A stretch of DNA of 64,000 nt. Origin: Synechococcus sp. MU1617 (GTDB lineage Bacteria; Cyanobacteriota; Cyanobacteriia; PCC-6307; Cyanobiaceae). The stretch covers positions 124,001-188,000 of the forward strand of contig NZ_VTLB01000002.1 of NCBI RefSeq assembly GCF_020514235.1. The letters run 5' to 3'. Shown in pieces: positions 19,431-28,271 of this stretch (its first letter is position 1; each line of letters starts with the position of its first letter). The position numbers were made by a program, and so were the translations under genes. The notes below the pieces were generated by a model. That model had not been told where the DNA came from, ran no database searches, and was given only the letters and a program-made list of their open reading frames with translations.

Positions 19431-20837
19431 ATGGTGAGCGCCCCCCTACCAGAGAACAACGATGGGGGGCGCCGTGGTTTTGGCCAGGGCCGCCGCGACG
19501 ACGAGCCCAATTTCGAGGCTCTGCCCGATTCGCTTCCGCCCCAGAACCTTGAGGCGGAGGAAGCAGTGCTGGGCGGCATCCTGCTGGATCCCGATGCGAT
19601 CGGGCGTGTTGCTGATGTGCTGCAGCCGGAAGCGTTTTATCTGAACGCCCACCGTGAGATCTTCCGCACCGCCCTGATGCTGCACGGCCAGGGCAAGCCG
19701 ACGGATCTCACCGCCATGAGCGCCTGGCTGGCCGACACCGGCGCCCTCGAGAAGGTGGGTGGCAACAACCGACTGGTGGAGCTGGTGGAGCGGGTGCCGT
19801 CCACCGCCTCGATCGAGCAGGTGGCCCGGCTGGTGATGGACAAGTTCCTTCGCCGGCAGCTCATCCGCTCCGGCAACGAAGTGATCAAGCTGGGCTTTGA
19901 TCAGAGTCTGCCAATGGAGCAGGTGCTGGATCAAGCTGAACAGAAGATCTTTGCCATCAGCCAGGAGAAACCTTCCAAGGGACTCACCCCCACAGCCGAG
20001 ATCCTCACCCAGACCTTTGAGGAGATCGAGAGCCGCTCACTGGGCACCTCAGTAGCAGGCATCCCGGTGAACTTCTACGACCTGGATGCGATGACCCAGG
20101 GCCTGCAGCGCAGCGATTTGATCATCGTGGCGGGCCGACCAGCCATGGGCAAAACCTCGATCGCGCTGAACCTGGCCAAGAACGTGGCCCAGCTGCACGA
20201 CATGCCGGTGTGCCTGTTCTCCCTGGAGATGAGCAAGGAACAGCTCACCTACCGCTTGCTCTCGATGGAAGTGGGCATCGAAGCGGGCCGGCTGCGTACC
20301 GGCCGCCTGCAACAGGAGGAATGGCCGCTGCTGGGCCAGGGCATCAACAGTCTGGGGCAACTGCCGATCTTCATCGACGACAAACCCAACTCCGGCGTGC
20401 TGGAGATGCGCTCACTCTGCCGGCGGCTGATGGCCGAACAGGGGAAGGAGCTAGGGCTGGTGATGATCGACTACCTGCAGCTGATGGAAGGCTCGGGTTC
20501 TGACAACCGTGTGCAGGAGCTGTCGCGCATCACCCGGGGCCTGAAGCAGATGGCCCGGGAACTGAACGTGCCGGTGATTGCCCTCTCCCAGCTGAGCCGG
20601 GGTGTGGAGGCACGCACCAACAAACGACCGATGCTGAGCGACCTGCGGGAATCGGGCTCAATCGAGCAGGACGCCGACCTGGTGCTGATGATCTACCGCG
20701 ACGAGTACTACAACCCGGAAACTCCCGACCGCGGCATCACCGAAGTGATCGTGACCAAGCACCGCAACGGTCCGGTGGGCACGGTGAAGCTGCTGTTCGA
20801 GCCGCAGTTCACCCGCTTCCGCAACTTGGCGGCCTGA
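19431..20837 (+). CDS. dnaB: Replicative DNA helicase DnaB
   Basis: Hexameric 5'-3' helicase of the replication fork, 468 residues. The N-terminal primase-interacting domain begins at LPPQNLEAEEAVLGG, the RecA-like domain has Walker A GRPAMGKTS near residue 240, Walker B (LVMIDYLQLM), and the SQLSRGVEAR motif. No intein is present, unlike some cyanobacterial dnaB genes. Downstream the coding strand stops and an accessory block begins. Confidence 0.97.
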   Translation: MVSAPLPENNDGGRRGFGQGRRDDEPNFEALPDSLPPQNLEAEEAVLGGILLDPDAIGRVADVLQPEAFYLNAHREIFRTALMLHGQGKPTDLTAMSAWLADTGALEKVGGNNRLVELVERVPSTASIEQVARLVMDKFLRRQLIRSGNEVIKLGFDQSLPMEQVLDQAEQKIFAISQEKPSKGLTPTAEILTQTFEEIESRSLGTSVAGIPVNFYDLDAMTQGLQRSDLIIVAGRPAMGKTSIALNLAKNVAQLHDMPVCLFSLEMSKEQLTYRLLSMEVGIEAGRLRTGRLQQEEWPLLGQGINSLGQLPIFIDDKPNSGVLEMRSLCRRLMAEQGKELGLVMIDYLQLMEGSGSDNRVQELSRITRGLKQMARELNVPVIALSQLSRGVEARTNKRPMLSDLRESGSIEQDADLVLMIYRDEYYNPETPDRGITEVIVTKHRNGPVGTVKLLFEPQFTRFRNLAA

Positions 20838-20858
20838 GGCACGCCAACGGCCAACGCA

Positions 20859-21716
20859 CTAGCGCGGAAACAACACCTGCCACTGGGTGCGGATCGTCCA
20901 ATCGCCCAGCAGCTCCTCGCCGGCAACCGTCGGCTTCACGGCGTTGTAGTAACCCTCCAATGAAATCTGCATCGGCTGGTTCGCCAACTTGAAGGCGTAA
21001 CCGAAGCCACCACCCACCGGAACAGTCCAACCTTCACCCTCCGGATGGGTCCAATCGGAGGAAATAATCGGCGATGAGGTGAAAAACCAGTTCTTGCTGA
21101 ATTGGTAGCGGATCAAAGGCTGGGCAATGAAGCGATGGACCTCATCACGCTCAGGATCACCGGCAACAGACCAGATGTTGCGCATCCTGGCGCCAACGGT
21201 CCAAGGCCCACGGTGGTAGTAGCCCAAGAGGGCAGGTCCGACGGACAGCTTTCCACTGTCTGTGGGGCCATCACCTGCGGGAATCACGAGCGAAGGCCCT
21301 ACACCAACGGTCCAATCAGAGCCGAGGTTGGGCACAAAGAAAGCTGTCGGGCTGACATCCGACAAGCCTGAGCGGTTGCGCTGGTTCCAACCCAGGACGA
21401 AGGGTTCGCCGAGGGGCGTCATGCCAAGCTCGGGGGACGCTGAAGGCGCCGAAACGAAGCGAAAAATCGTCCGCGTCAGAACCGTCCAATCCTCATTCAG
21501 ACGGAACGGGAAGACGGGCTGGAGCTTGAGAACGTTGAGGGTGCGATCGGGATCTGCATCTGGATCAACCGAGCCCGGTGCCCATTGAACATTGGGGGTG
21601 ACATTCCATTCCAGCCACAGCCGAGACGTTGATGTGATCGGATTCGGCTGCGCAACAGCCGCCTCAGCGATCAACAACGATGCTGCGAGGCCACCGAAAA
21701 GAGAACGCACGGCCAT
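20859..21716 (-). CDS. Outer-membrane-like beta-barrel protein, function unknown
   Basis: Secreted protein of 285 residues. A signal peptide is clear (MAVRSLFGGLAASLLIAEA followed by AVAQPN), and the rest is made of alternating aromatic and polar beta strands ending in an aromatic-rich WQVLFPR, typical of outer-membrane barrels. Repeated phrases such as LNEDWTVLTRT, GSDWTVGVGPSLVIPAGDG and QPLIRYQFSKNWFF recall the transporter/neuromedin U-like family of outer-membrane proteins. The ATG at 21716 was chosen over one 14 codons earlier because it begins the signal peptide. It starts the block between dnaB and mnmG. Confidence 0.7.
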   Translation of the reverse strand: MAVRSLFGGLAASLLIAEAAVAQPNPITSTSRLWLEWNVTPNVQWAPGSVDPDADPDRTLNVLKLQPVFPFRLNEDWTVLTRTIFRFVSAPSASPELGMTPLGEPFVLGWNQRNRSGLSDVSPTAFFVPNLGSDWTVGVGPSLVIPAGDGPTDSGKLSVGPALLGYYHRGPWTVGARMRNIWSVAGDPERDEVHRFIAQPLIRYQFSKNWFFTSSPIISSDWTHPEGEGWTVPVGGGFGYAFKLANQPMQISLEGYYNAVKPTVAGEELLGDWTIRTQWQVLFPR

Positions 21717-21891
21717 GAAACGACAATCGCTGCGATTAAAGAGATGCCAGTGTTTCAAAGCAGACGGGCGCTACCACTGCCAGCACTGACGTTCCGGCCT
21801 TGACGGGGCGAAATCGCGTACGAATCGGCTCAGCCCAGGGGAGCCTGCAACACCTGGACAGCGACAGTGATTGAGGATCTAGAACCGTTCG

Positions 21892-22860
21892 GTGGGTCAA
21901 ATCGACAGCAGCTTTTTCAGCTGTCAGGGCTTGCAGGACCTGTTTGGGCCGCTCTCCCCTGATCTGGTGGCCCTGCAGCTGAGCCGCGGACCGTTGCTGG
22001 GTCGGCTGCGCAGCTTCCATCTGGGAGCAATTCGGTTCAATCTTCTGGAAACCAACCGAAGCCTGTTTCTCAGCGGAACCCGACGGCCAAAACCCTGCAC
22101 GGTGGCCATCCCTCTGGAAAAGCCCCAGGCAACATCGCCTTATCGCGCCCAGGGCATTCCCGTGGAGTGGCCGGCCTTGATGGGATACAACCGCCACCTC
22201 ACTGACTTTGATCTGAGGCTGCCCGCCGGTGCCAAGCTGGCCACGATCGTGATTGGCAAAGAGGTGCTTCTGGAGCAGCTGGACCTCCGCGGCGGAAGCC
22301 AGCGCACCCTGGAACGCTGGGAGAGCAGCAATCAACTCGAACTGCTTCCAGAGCTGCAGCAACGCTTGCGCGATCAGCTCAACCAGCTGATTCAGCGCGA
22401 TGCGCAGGGATGGAATCCAGAAGACCCCGATCAACTGATCGACAGCGTGATTCGCTGCTTTGAGGAACCCATGGCACGCACCAGACCGATCGCCAAACGG
22501 GAGGCACGGCATGAGGCTGCCATCGACCTGCTGCACTGGTGCTCCAGAAACCCGATGACGCCCGTCAGCGTTGAGGAGCTCAGCGCCGAGCTGTTCCAAT
22601 CGAGAACATCCTTGTTCAAAGGATCCAAGGAACATTTCGAGCAGACACCGCTTGAGCTGCAACGCTCCGTGCGCATGGATCGCGTTCGACAACTGCTGCA
22701 GGACCCAGCCCGTCGTGCCAGCCAAGGCCTCACGGGTGTTAGAGATACCGCTGCATTCATGGGCTTCACCAGCCGCAGCCACTTCGCTCGCCGGTATCAG
22801 GAGTACTACGGGGAACAACCGCAGGACACCCTCGCCAAGAGCCTGAAAGGCCGAACCTGA
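21892..22860 (+). CDS. AraC-family transcriptional regulator
   Basis: DNA-binding regulator of 322 residues. The C-terminal 100 residues contain a two-helix-turn-helix AraC/XylS domain: VEELSAELFQSRTSLFKGSKEH as helix pair one and RDTAAFMGFTSRSHFARRYQEYYGEQP as the conserved second half. The N-terminal 200 residues form an effector or dimerisation domain with no recognised ligand. The start is GTG at 21892. It lies directly upstream of, and in the same orientation as, the two giant surface-type genes, with a near-perfect palindrome in the gap, so it is a candidate regulator of them (inference). Confidence 0.88.
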   Translation: MGQIDSSFFSCQGLQDLFGPLSPDLVALQLSRGPLLGRLRSFHLGAIRFNLLETNRSLFLSGTRRPKPCTVAIPLEKPQATSPYRAQGIPVEWPALMGYNRHLTDFDLRLPAGAKLATIVIGKEVLLEQLDLRGGSQRTLERWESSNQLELLPELQQRLRDQLNQLIQRDAQGWNPEDPDQLIDSVIRCFEEPMARTRPIAKREARHEAAIDLLHWCSRNPMTPVSVEELSAELFQSRTSLFKGSKEHFEQTPLELQRSVRMDRVRQLLQDPARRASQGLTGVRDTAAFMGFTSRSHFARRYQEYYGEQPQDTLAKSLKGRT

Positions 22861-22906
22861 ACAGACCGCACAAAGCACGTACGAACGGGCGCATCCCCCC
22901 CTTTAA

Positions 22907-22924
22907 GGAAACTTCGAAATTTCC
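22907..22924. promoter_or_regulatory. 18-bp near-perfect palindrome before the giant gene
   Basis: GGAAACTTCGAAATTTCC is symmetrical about TTCGAA except for one base pair. It lies 28 bp before the TTG start of the large protein and just after the AraC gene. Possible operator; the binding factor is unknown. Confidence 0.35.
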
Positions 22925-22952
22925 AAAAATCGAGTGAGAACTTTCTGAGTGG

Positions 22953-25900
22953 TTGTTGCTGGACGAGCAGCTTTATCAAAATTGGCTGCTCCAGCTTCAG
23001 GCCTGGGCAGCGGATGGTCGCCTCTTCACAGCGGGCGTTGACGCCCTACGGCTGAAGCCAGGCCAAGCGACGGACCGGCTGAACCGCATTGCCAATCGGC
23101 TCGCAAAGGGTGATACGCGGGATCTTCCACCGATTGAGCTGTTGCCGAGCAGCGCAATGCCCGGCGCTGCTGGAGCATATGCAAAGGCGAAAAAAACGAT
23201 CTATATCAACCAGAAATGGATCCAAACAGCAAATGAGATTGATGTAATCAGGCTCCTAACAGAAGAATTTGGACATCACTTAGATCATCAACTTAAAGAG
23301 AAAGATAGCCCTGGCGATGAAGGAGCCATCTTCTCCGAATACTTATTAAGCACTTATCACCAAGGCATCACATCAATCGCCCCAAAAAACTTAATCGATA
23401 AAAATGACCATGGCTGGATCAGCGTTGATGGACAGCTCCTAGAAGCAGAATTTGGAGAATGGGTCACAAACGGAGGCGTCGGGCCAACAGATGGAGATGA
23501 CAATTACAACGGCGATAGCTCAGATGAAACAATCTATGGATTAGGAGGCGCCGACTTCTTAAAGGGTGGTGGCGGATCAGACTATATCTACGGCGGCGGT
23601 GGCGCTGACAAGATCCGCGGAAAATGGACAGGAGACTTAGCAGAAGCAAACAACGACTTCAATTACTTATTTGGCGGCGAAGGAAACGACACTGTCTGGG
23701 GAGCTAGCAAAAAAGACATCCTGCGTGGCGATGGAAATCAAAGCGGACAAGAATCCTCAGACAACGAGGGAAATGACGACCTCGAAGGGAATGGCGGAAA
23801 TGATTTACTGACAGGCGGCAATGGCAACGATCGCCTCAATGGTGGAGGCGGCAAAGACAGGTTCGATGGCGGACCAGGGGCAGATATTATCTGGGGAGCA
23901 GCAATTTCAGCCGGGCAGAAAGAGACCGTATATCAGCATGATGGCGACTCAGTCATCTGGACAGATGCAGGAAACCTTAGAAGTAGTGCGACACTCACCA
24001 ATGACGAAACAATAACATTTGGGAATGGCGTAGACGTTATTTATGACTTCAACCACGCCCAATATGACCTCTACCTACCTAACAACTCATTCAACCTCTT
24101 AAGCAGCGGAGACTCCTTAAGCGGCCTCACCATTGGTCAAAACTATTTTATTCAGGGAAGCTGGTCCCACGCTGAGTTTACGAACCAAAGCACGAACTAT
24201 GACAGCAATAATTACGCCGGCTCATTCACAAGCGGAGACAGTACAAATTGGAACGAAGATTATAGCTTCCTAGTTCTTTACAACGCCCAGGCAAGCGATT
24301 TTTTCAGTTCGAGCAATACAAATTTTCTGGTTCTCGAATTTGATTACAACGCATCCAACACACGCCCGTCCGCGCATCCAACTGACATGGTTGCGGATAT
24401 TGGCAGCACCAATCCACTAAAAGGGCAGAAAATTCTGATTAATGGCCCAAGTGGAAGTGCAGGCGATGGCAGCACATCCTTTTCCTTAGCGGAAAACAAT
24501 TCTGCTATTCATACATTCTCAAGTACCGGCAGTTTTACAGGCACAAAATCAATTTTTTGGTCCCTAGCAGGAGGCGCAGACAAGTCACTCTTTTCCATCA
24601 ATGAATCCACCGGTGCACTTTCATTTGATACTGCACCGACGTTTGGAAATAACACAGACGCCAACTCTGACGGGACTTATGAAGTTGACGTTATGGCAAC
24701 CCTCGGCAACACCGGCTCTACTGCGAGTGAACGTTCAATTGATTGGGGCAGCGTTAATACGTGGCAGTCCGTTTCCATCACGATTACGGATGCCACGGCT
24801 CCCACCATCGCCATCACAGAAGACGACGCTGATGACTCCTTAAGCGCTGGCGATACATCAACGCTCACCTTCACCCTCTCAGAAGCTGCCACTGATTTCG
24901 TTGAATCCGACGTCACTGTCTCCGGTGGATCACTCTCCAATTGGACCGCTGTTTCCAGCACCGTTTACACCGCCACCTTCACTCCCACTACAGACAGCAC
25001 CACCGATGGTGTGATCTCAGTTGCCAGTTCGAAATTTTCTGATGCCGCCGGCAACAACAATCTCGATGGCTCCGACGCCAACAACTCCGTCACCCTCTCC
25101 ATCGACACCACCACACCGACAGTGCAATCCGTCAGCAGTTCCACCGCTGATGGCACCTACAAAGCCGGCGACGTCATCACCATCAACGTCGTCTTCTCAG
25201 AAGCCGTCACCGTCAACACCACGGGCGGCACCCCGCAACTCACCCTTGAGACCGGATCCACCGATCAGGTCGTCAACTACTCCTCGGGATCCGGTACCAG
25301 CACTCTCTCCTTTACATACACCGTCCAGGACGGCGATTCCTCGGCCGATCTCAATTACGAGACCACTTCCTCGCTCGCTCTCAACGGCGGCACCATCAAA
25401 GACGCCGCAGGCAATAACGCCACCCTCACGCTCCCGGCACTCAACGGAAGTGATTCGCTCGCTGGCAATAAGGCCATCGTCATAGCGGAATTCAGCTTCC
25501 CCGGGTTCACCGAGTTTGGCGGCAACCTCGTGCAGCCAAATCAAATCAACCTCACTGAAGACGCGCTGATTCAATACAACACCCTGCTTTCGCAAGGGCA
25601 GGAGTTGACCTATAGCTACTCACACAATCCGCCCACGGTTGGCATTCTCAGTGCTGAGGGCCAGTCAATTCTTGACAACTTAGGGACCAACTCGCTCGGC
25701 ACAGCGGGTTACAACTTCGCCGAGACCTCCCCTTGGGACCTCCGCTACGTCAGCTTCGGCGGCTCGATTGGTGGCTCTGGCACCAAGTTTGCCTTGGTTG
25801 GTTGGACGGACAACAGCGCCCAACCCGGCAGAGAGGGGACCCTTGTGGGTGGTGAGTTCCGGCTTAGCTACGGCACCGACGGCTACATCCGCCTCTATTA

Positions 25901-28121
25901 CCAAGATGTGCTGAAGCTGACTTCGGCCTCGACGTTCACGGGCGATCAGACCCTCACTCTGGTGGGGTTCGACGACCAGCCGCAAGCCAACGTCTACGTC
26001 CCCAGCAACTGGACCATTGCTCCCATCATCGCCCTGACAGCCGATGTCGCCTCTCTCAACGCTGGCGAAACCGCTTCCCTCACCTTCTCACTCTCAGAAG
26101 CCTCCACCGATTTCACTGTTGACGATGTCACCGTTTCTGGTGGCAGCCTCTCCAACTTCTCCGGGTCCGGTACCTCCTATTCCGCAACATTCACGCCAAC
26201 AGCAGACAGCACAACAGACGGTGTCATTTCTGTTGGATCTGGAGTCTTCTCCAATTCAAGCGGCGCCAACAATGCTGATGGCTCGGATGCCAACAATTCC
26301 GTCACCCTCTCCGTCGACACCGTCAGGCCAACCATTGCCGTCAGCTCTGATGTCTCGTCGCTAAGCGCTGGAGAAACGGCCACCCTCACCTTCACCCTCT
26401 CGGAATCATCCACTGATTTCGTTGAGGCCGATGTCTCCATAACGGGCGGCAGCCTCTCCAACTTCTCCGGTTCCGGCAGCTCCTATTCCGCCACGTTTAC
26501 GCCCACAGCTGACAGCACCACCGATGGTGTGATCTCAGTGGCGAGTTCGAAATTTTCTGATGCAGCCGGCAACAGCAATCTCGACGGCTCCGATGCCAAC
26601 AACTCCGTCACCTTCACCGTTGATACCACCACCTCTCCTTCGCCTTCCCCCTCACCATCTCCGTCTCCGTCGCCCAGCCCTTCACCGACACCGACACCGT
26701 CTCCAACACCCACTCCAACATCAACCATCGGAACCGCTCCGCCAGGCATCACCCTCAACCAAACCGGCACCACTGGCGATAGCGGACATCTCCTCACCAC
26801 AGAACAGGGAGACTCCTCATCCTTTGATGTCTGCCTCGATGCTCAGCCCACGGGCACCGTCACCGTCCAACTCACCGGCCTCGATGCAACGGAAGGCTCC
26901 CTCAGCATCAACAGCCTCAGCTTCTCGCCAGACAATTGGAAAACACCCCAACAGGTGATCGTCTCAGGCCTAAGCGATGACAGACGCGATGGAGACATCA
27001 CCTACACCCTGACCGCCAAAGCCCAACCCGGCGGTGGGTATACCGGCACAGAATCCACATCGATTTCGATCACCAATCAAGACCACAACAAAAGCGATCT
27101 CTATCTCCTCCTCGACACCTCCACATCGATGCGCCATAGAGGGGGCAAAAGCCGGCGCAAATTCCAATCGCTGCTGGCCCTTGAAGCCTTCTCAAACGAC
27201 GCCGAACGTGCTGGCTATCAATTTCAACACCGCAGCAACAAAACCACAATTACAGCAACACAATTACTGCAAAAACTGGCCAAGCAATCCAGCAGTCGCG
27301 CCATCAAAGAGCTCAACAACTACACCATCATCGATAATCCCAACGACGGGAAAGATGCCGAGGATCTCGAAACTCATCTGATCACTTACAACTACCACGT
27401 TCAACACAACAGCTTCACACTTTCGCGCAGCAACCCCAGCAGCGGCATCGACACGATGCAATCCATCCTGAGCCTCAAGATGGCAGGCGAGGGGTTTGGC
27501 AACTCAATCAAAAACAACAGCCACTGGAAAGCACTGGGCCTCCCCAAGCCCAATCGCAACGACCTCTATCGGGGCAACAAGCGCAACCCATCCAACCTCT
27601 ATGCCGGCACCGAGTTGCTCGGTGCTTTGGAAGGGCTCGACCATCTCCTGACCCAAAAAGCCAACGACCCCAACCGACGCGATCAATCCACCTCCATCGC
27701 CCTCGTACTCCATGGCCGCCCCGAACGGCGCAGCTGGTGGGACACCAGAACCAATTCCGCCTCCGACTCCATCACCGGCCTGGCCATCCCTCTTCCCGAA
27801 AGCCTCGGCAAAGAAGACATCACCACCTCAGGCCTGCTGTACGACAACAAGGGCAACCCGCACTTTTTCAAAAACAACCAGGACCAATGGCAGTGGAAAG
27901 AGATGCAAAACGACCTCAATGCCGCCCTAGATCGCCTAGCTGATCTATCCACTGATTCCACAACAATTCAAGTCAACGCCTACGGGCTGAACGACACCGA
28001 CAGCACCTCCCTCGACGCCACCTATCAAGACCTCTTCTCCAACCAAAGCTTCGATAACACCTCTGGCAGCTGGAGCTACGCCCACCAAACCATCCAATCC
28101 CTCCAAGACCTCAATCTCTAA
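22953..28121 (+). CDS. Giant multidomain protein: RTX-like repeats, Ig-like repeats, C-terminal VWA-like module
   Basis: Predicted surface or secreted protein of 1722 residues. Order: an N-terminal domain with TEEFGHHLDHQL (103-114) and DSPGDEGAIF (118-127), resembling a peptidase-like module of cyanobacterial giant proteins; RTX-type Gly/Asp nonapeptides (about 178-315, e.g. GGNGNDRLNGGGG); a cadherin-like stretch (about 500-615); several bacterial Ig-like repeats (about 615-845 and 1025-1225); a Ser-Pro/Thr-Pro linker (about 1228-1257); a beta-rich domain; and a VWA-like region with MIDAS-type DTSTSM (1388-1393) to the end. There is no classical signal peptide, which fits type I secretion of RTX proteins. 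The start is TTG at 22953; an in-frame stop at 22935 limits extension. Base composition is visibly more A+T-rich than the flanking core genes in the first third. Confidence 0.85.
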   Translation: MLLDEQLYQNWLLQLQAWAADGRLFTAGVDALRLKPGQATDRLNRIANRLAKGDTRDLPPIELLPSSAMPGAAGAYAKAKKTIYINQKWIQTANEIDVIRLLTEEFGHHLDHQLKEKDSPGDEGAIFSEYLLSTYHQGITSIAPKNLIDKNDHGWISVDGQLLEAEFGEWVTNGGVGPTDGDDNYNGDSSDETIYGLGGADFLKGGGGSDYIYGGGGADKIRGKWTGDLAEANNDFNYLFGGEGNDTVWGASKKDILRGDGNQSGQESSDNEGNDDLEGNGGNDLLTGGNGNDRLNGGGGKDRFDGGPGADIIWGAAISAGQKETVYQHDGDSVIWTDAGNLRSSATLTNDETITFGNGVDVIYDFNHAQYDLYLPNNSFNLLSSGDSLSGLTIGQNYFIQGSWSHAEFTNQSTNYDSNNYAGSFTSGDSTNWNEDYSFLVLYNAQASDFFSSSNTNFLVLEFDYNASNTRPSAHPTDMVADIGSTNPLKGQKILINGPSGSAGDGSTSFSLAENNSAIHTFSSTGSFTGTKSIFWSLAGGADKSLFSINESTGALSFDTAPTFGNNTDANSDGTYEVDVMATLGNTGSTASERSIDWGSVNTWQSVSITITDATAPTIAITEDDADDSLSAGDTSTLTFTLSEAATDFVESDVTVSGGSLSNWTAVSSTVYTATFTPTTDSTTDGVISVASSKFSDAAGNNNLDGSDANNSVTLSIDTTTPTVQSVSSSTADGTYKAGDVITINVVFSEAVTVNTTGGTPQLTLETGSTDQVVNYSSGSGTSTLSFTYTVQDGDSSADLNYETTSSLALNGGTIKDAAGNNATLTLPALNGSDSLAGNKAIVIAEFSFPGFTEFGGNLVQPNQINLTEDALIQYNTLLSQGQELTYSYSHNPPTVGILSAEGQSILDNLGTNSLGTAGYNFAETSPWDLRYVSFGGSIGGSGTKFALVGWTDNSAQPGREGTLVGGEFRLSYGTDGYIRLYYQDVLKLTSASTFTGDQTLTLVGFDDQPQANVYVPSNWTIAPIIALTADVASLNAGETASLTFSLSEASTDFTVDDVTVSGGSLSNFSGSGTSYSATFTPTADSTTDGVISVGSGVFSNSSGANNADGSDANNSVTLSVDTVRPTIAVSSDVSSLSAGETATLTFTLSESSTDFVEADVSITGGSLSNFSGSGSSYSATFTPTADSTTDGVISVASSKFSDAAGNSNLDGSDANNSVTFTVDTTTSPSPSPSPSPSPSPSPSPTPTPSPTPTPTSTIGTAPPGITLNQTGTTGDSGHLLTTEQGDSSSFDVCLDAQPTGTVTVQLTGLDATEGSLSINSLSFSPDNWKTPQQVIVSGLSDDRRDGDITYTLTAKAQPGGGYTGTESTSISITNQDHNKSDLYLLLDTSTSMRHRGGKSRRKFQSLLALEAFSNDAERAGYQFQHRSNKTTITATQLLQKLAKQSSSRAIKELNNYTIIDNPNDGKDAEDLETHLITYNYHVQHNSFTLSRSNPSSGIDTMQSILSLKMAGEGFGNSIKNNSHWKALGLPKPNRNDLYRGNKRNPSNLYAGTELLGALEGLDHLLTQKANDPNRRDQSTSIALVLHGRPERRSWWDTRTNSASDSITGLAIPLPESLGKEDITTSGLLYDNKGNPHFFKNNQDQWQWKEMQNDLNAALDRLADLSTDSTTIQVNAYGLNDTDSTSLDATYQDLFSNQSFDNTSGSWSYAHQTIQSLQDLNL
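26635..26720 (+). repeat. Ser-Pro/Thr-Pro linker repeat in the giant gene
   Basis: Low-complexity run of CCN and TCN/ACN codons encoding alternating Ser-Pro then Thr-Pro. It separates the Ig-like repeats from the C-terminal region and is a slippage-prone tract. Confidence 0.8.
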
Positions 28122-28135
28122 GAAATCAACCCAAG

Positions 28136-28258
28136 GCTGGTACAAATCGAGCATATTTTTCGCCCCCACCGCTGGTACAAATCGAGCATTTTTATCACCT
28201 CCCTCATTTAGGGGAGGTGATTGCACTCAGTAAAGACTCAGAATATTTTCACTCAGTA
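28136..28258. repeat. Repeat-rich spacer between the two giant genes
   Basis: The 19-bp GCTGGTACAAATCGAGCAT occurs exactly at 28136-28154 and 28171-28189 (35-bp period). Next comes a perfect 10-bp hairpin, ATCACCTCCC (28194-28203) with GGGAGGTGAT (28212-28221), whose right arm holds a strong Shine-Dalgarno-like sequence. Then CACTCAGTA occurs at 28224-28232 and 28250-28258. It could be tandem regulator sites plus an RNA structure controlling the downstream gene. Confidence 0.6.
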
Positions 28259-28271
28259 GAAGCCTTTAAAC

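Noticed and set aside
19431-20837. Intein in dnaB
   Set aside because: The Walker A region and the rest of the RecA-like domain are continuous at normal length.
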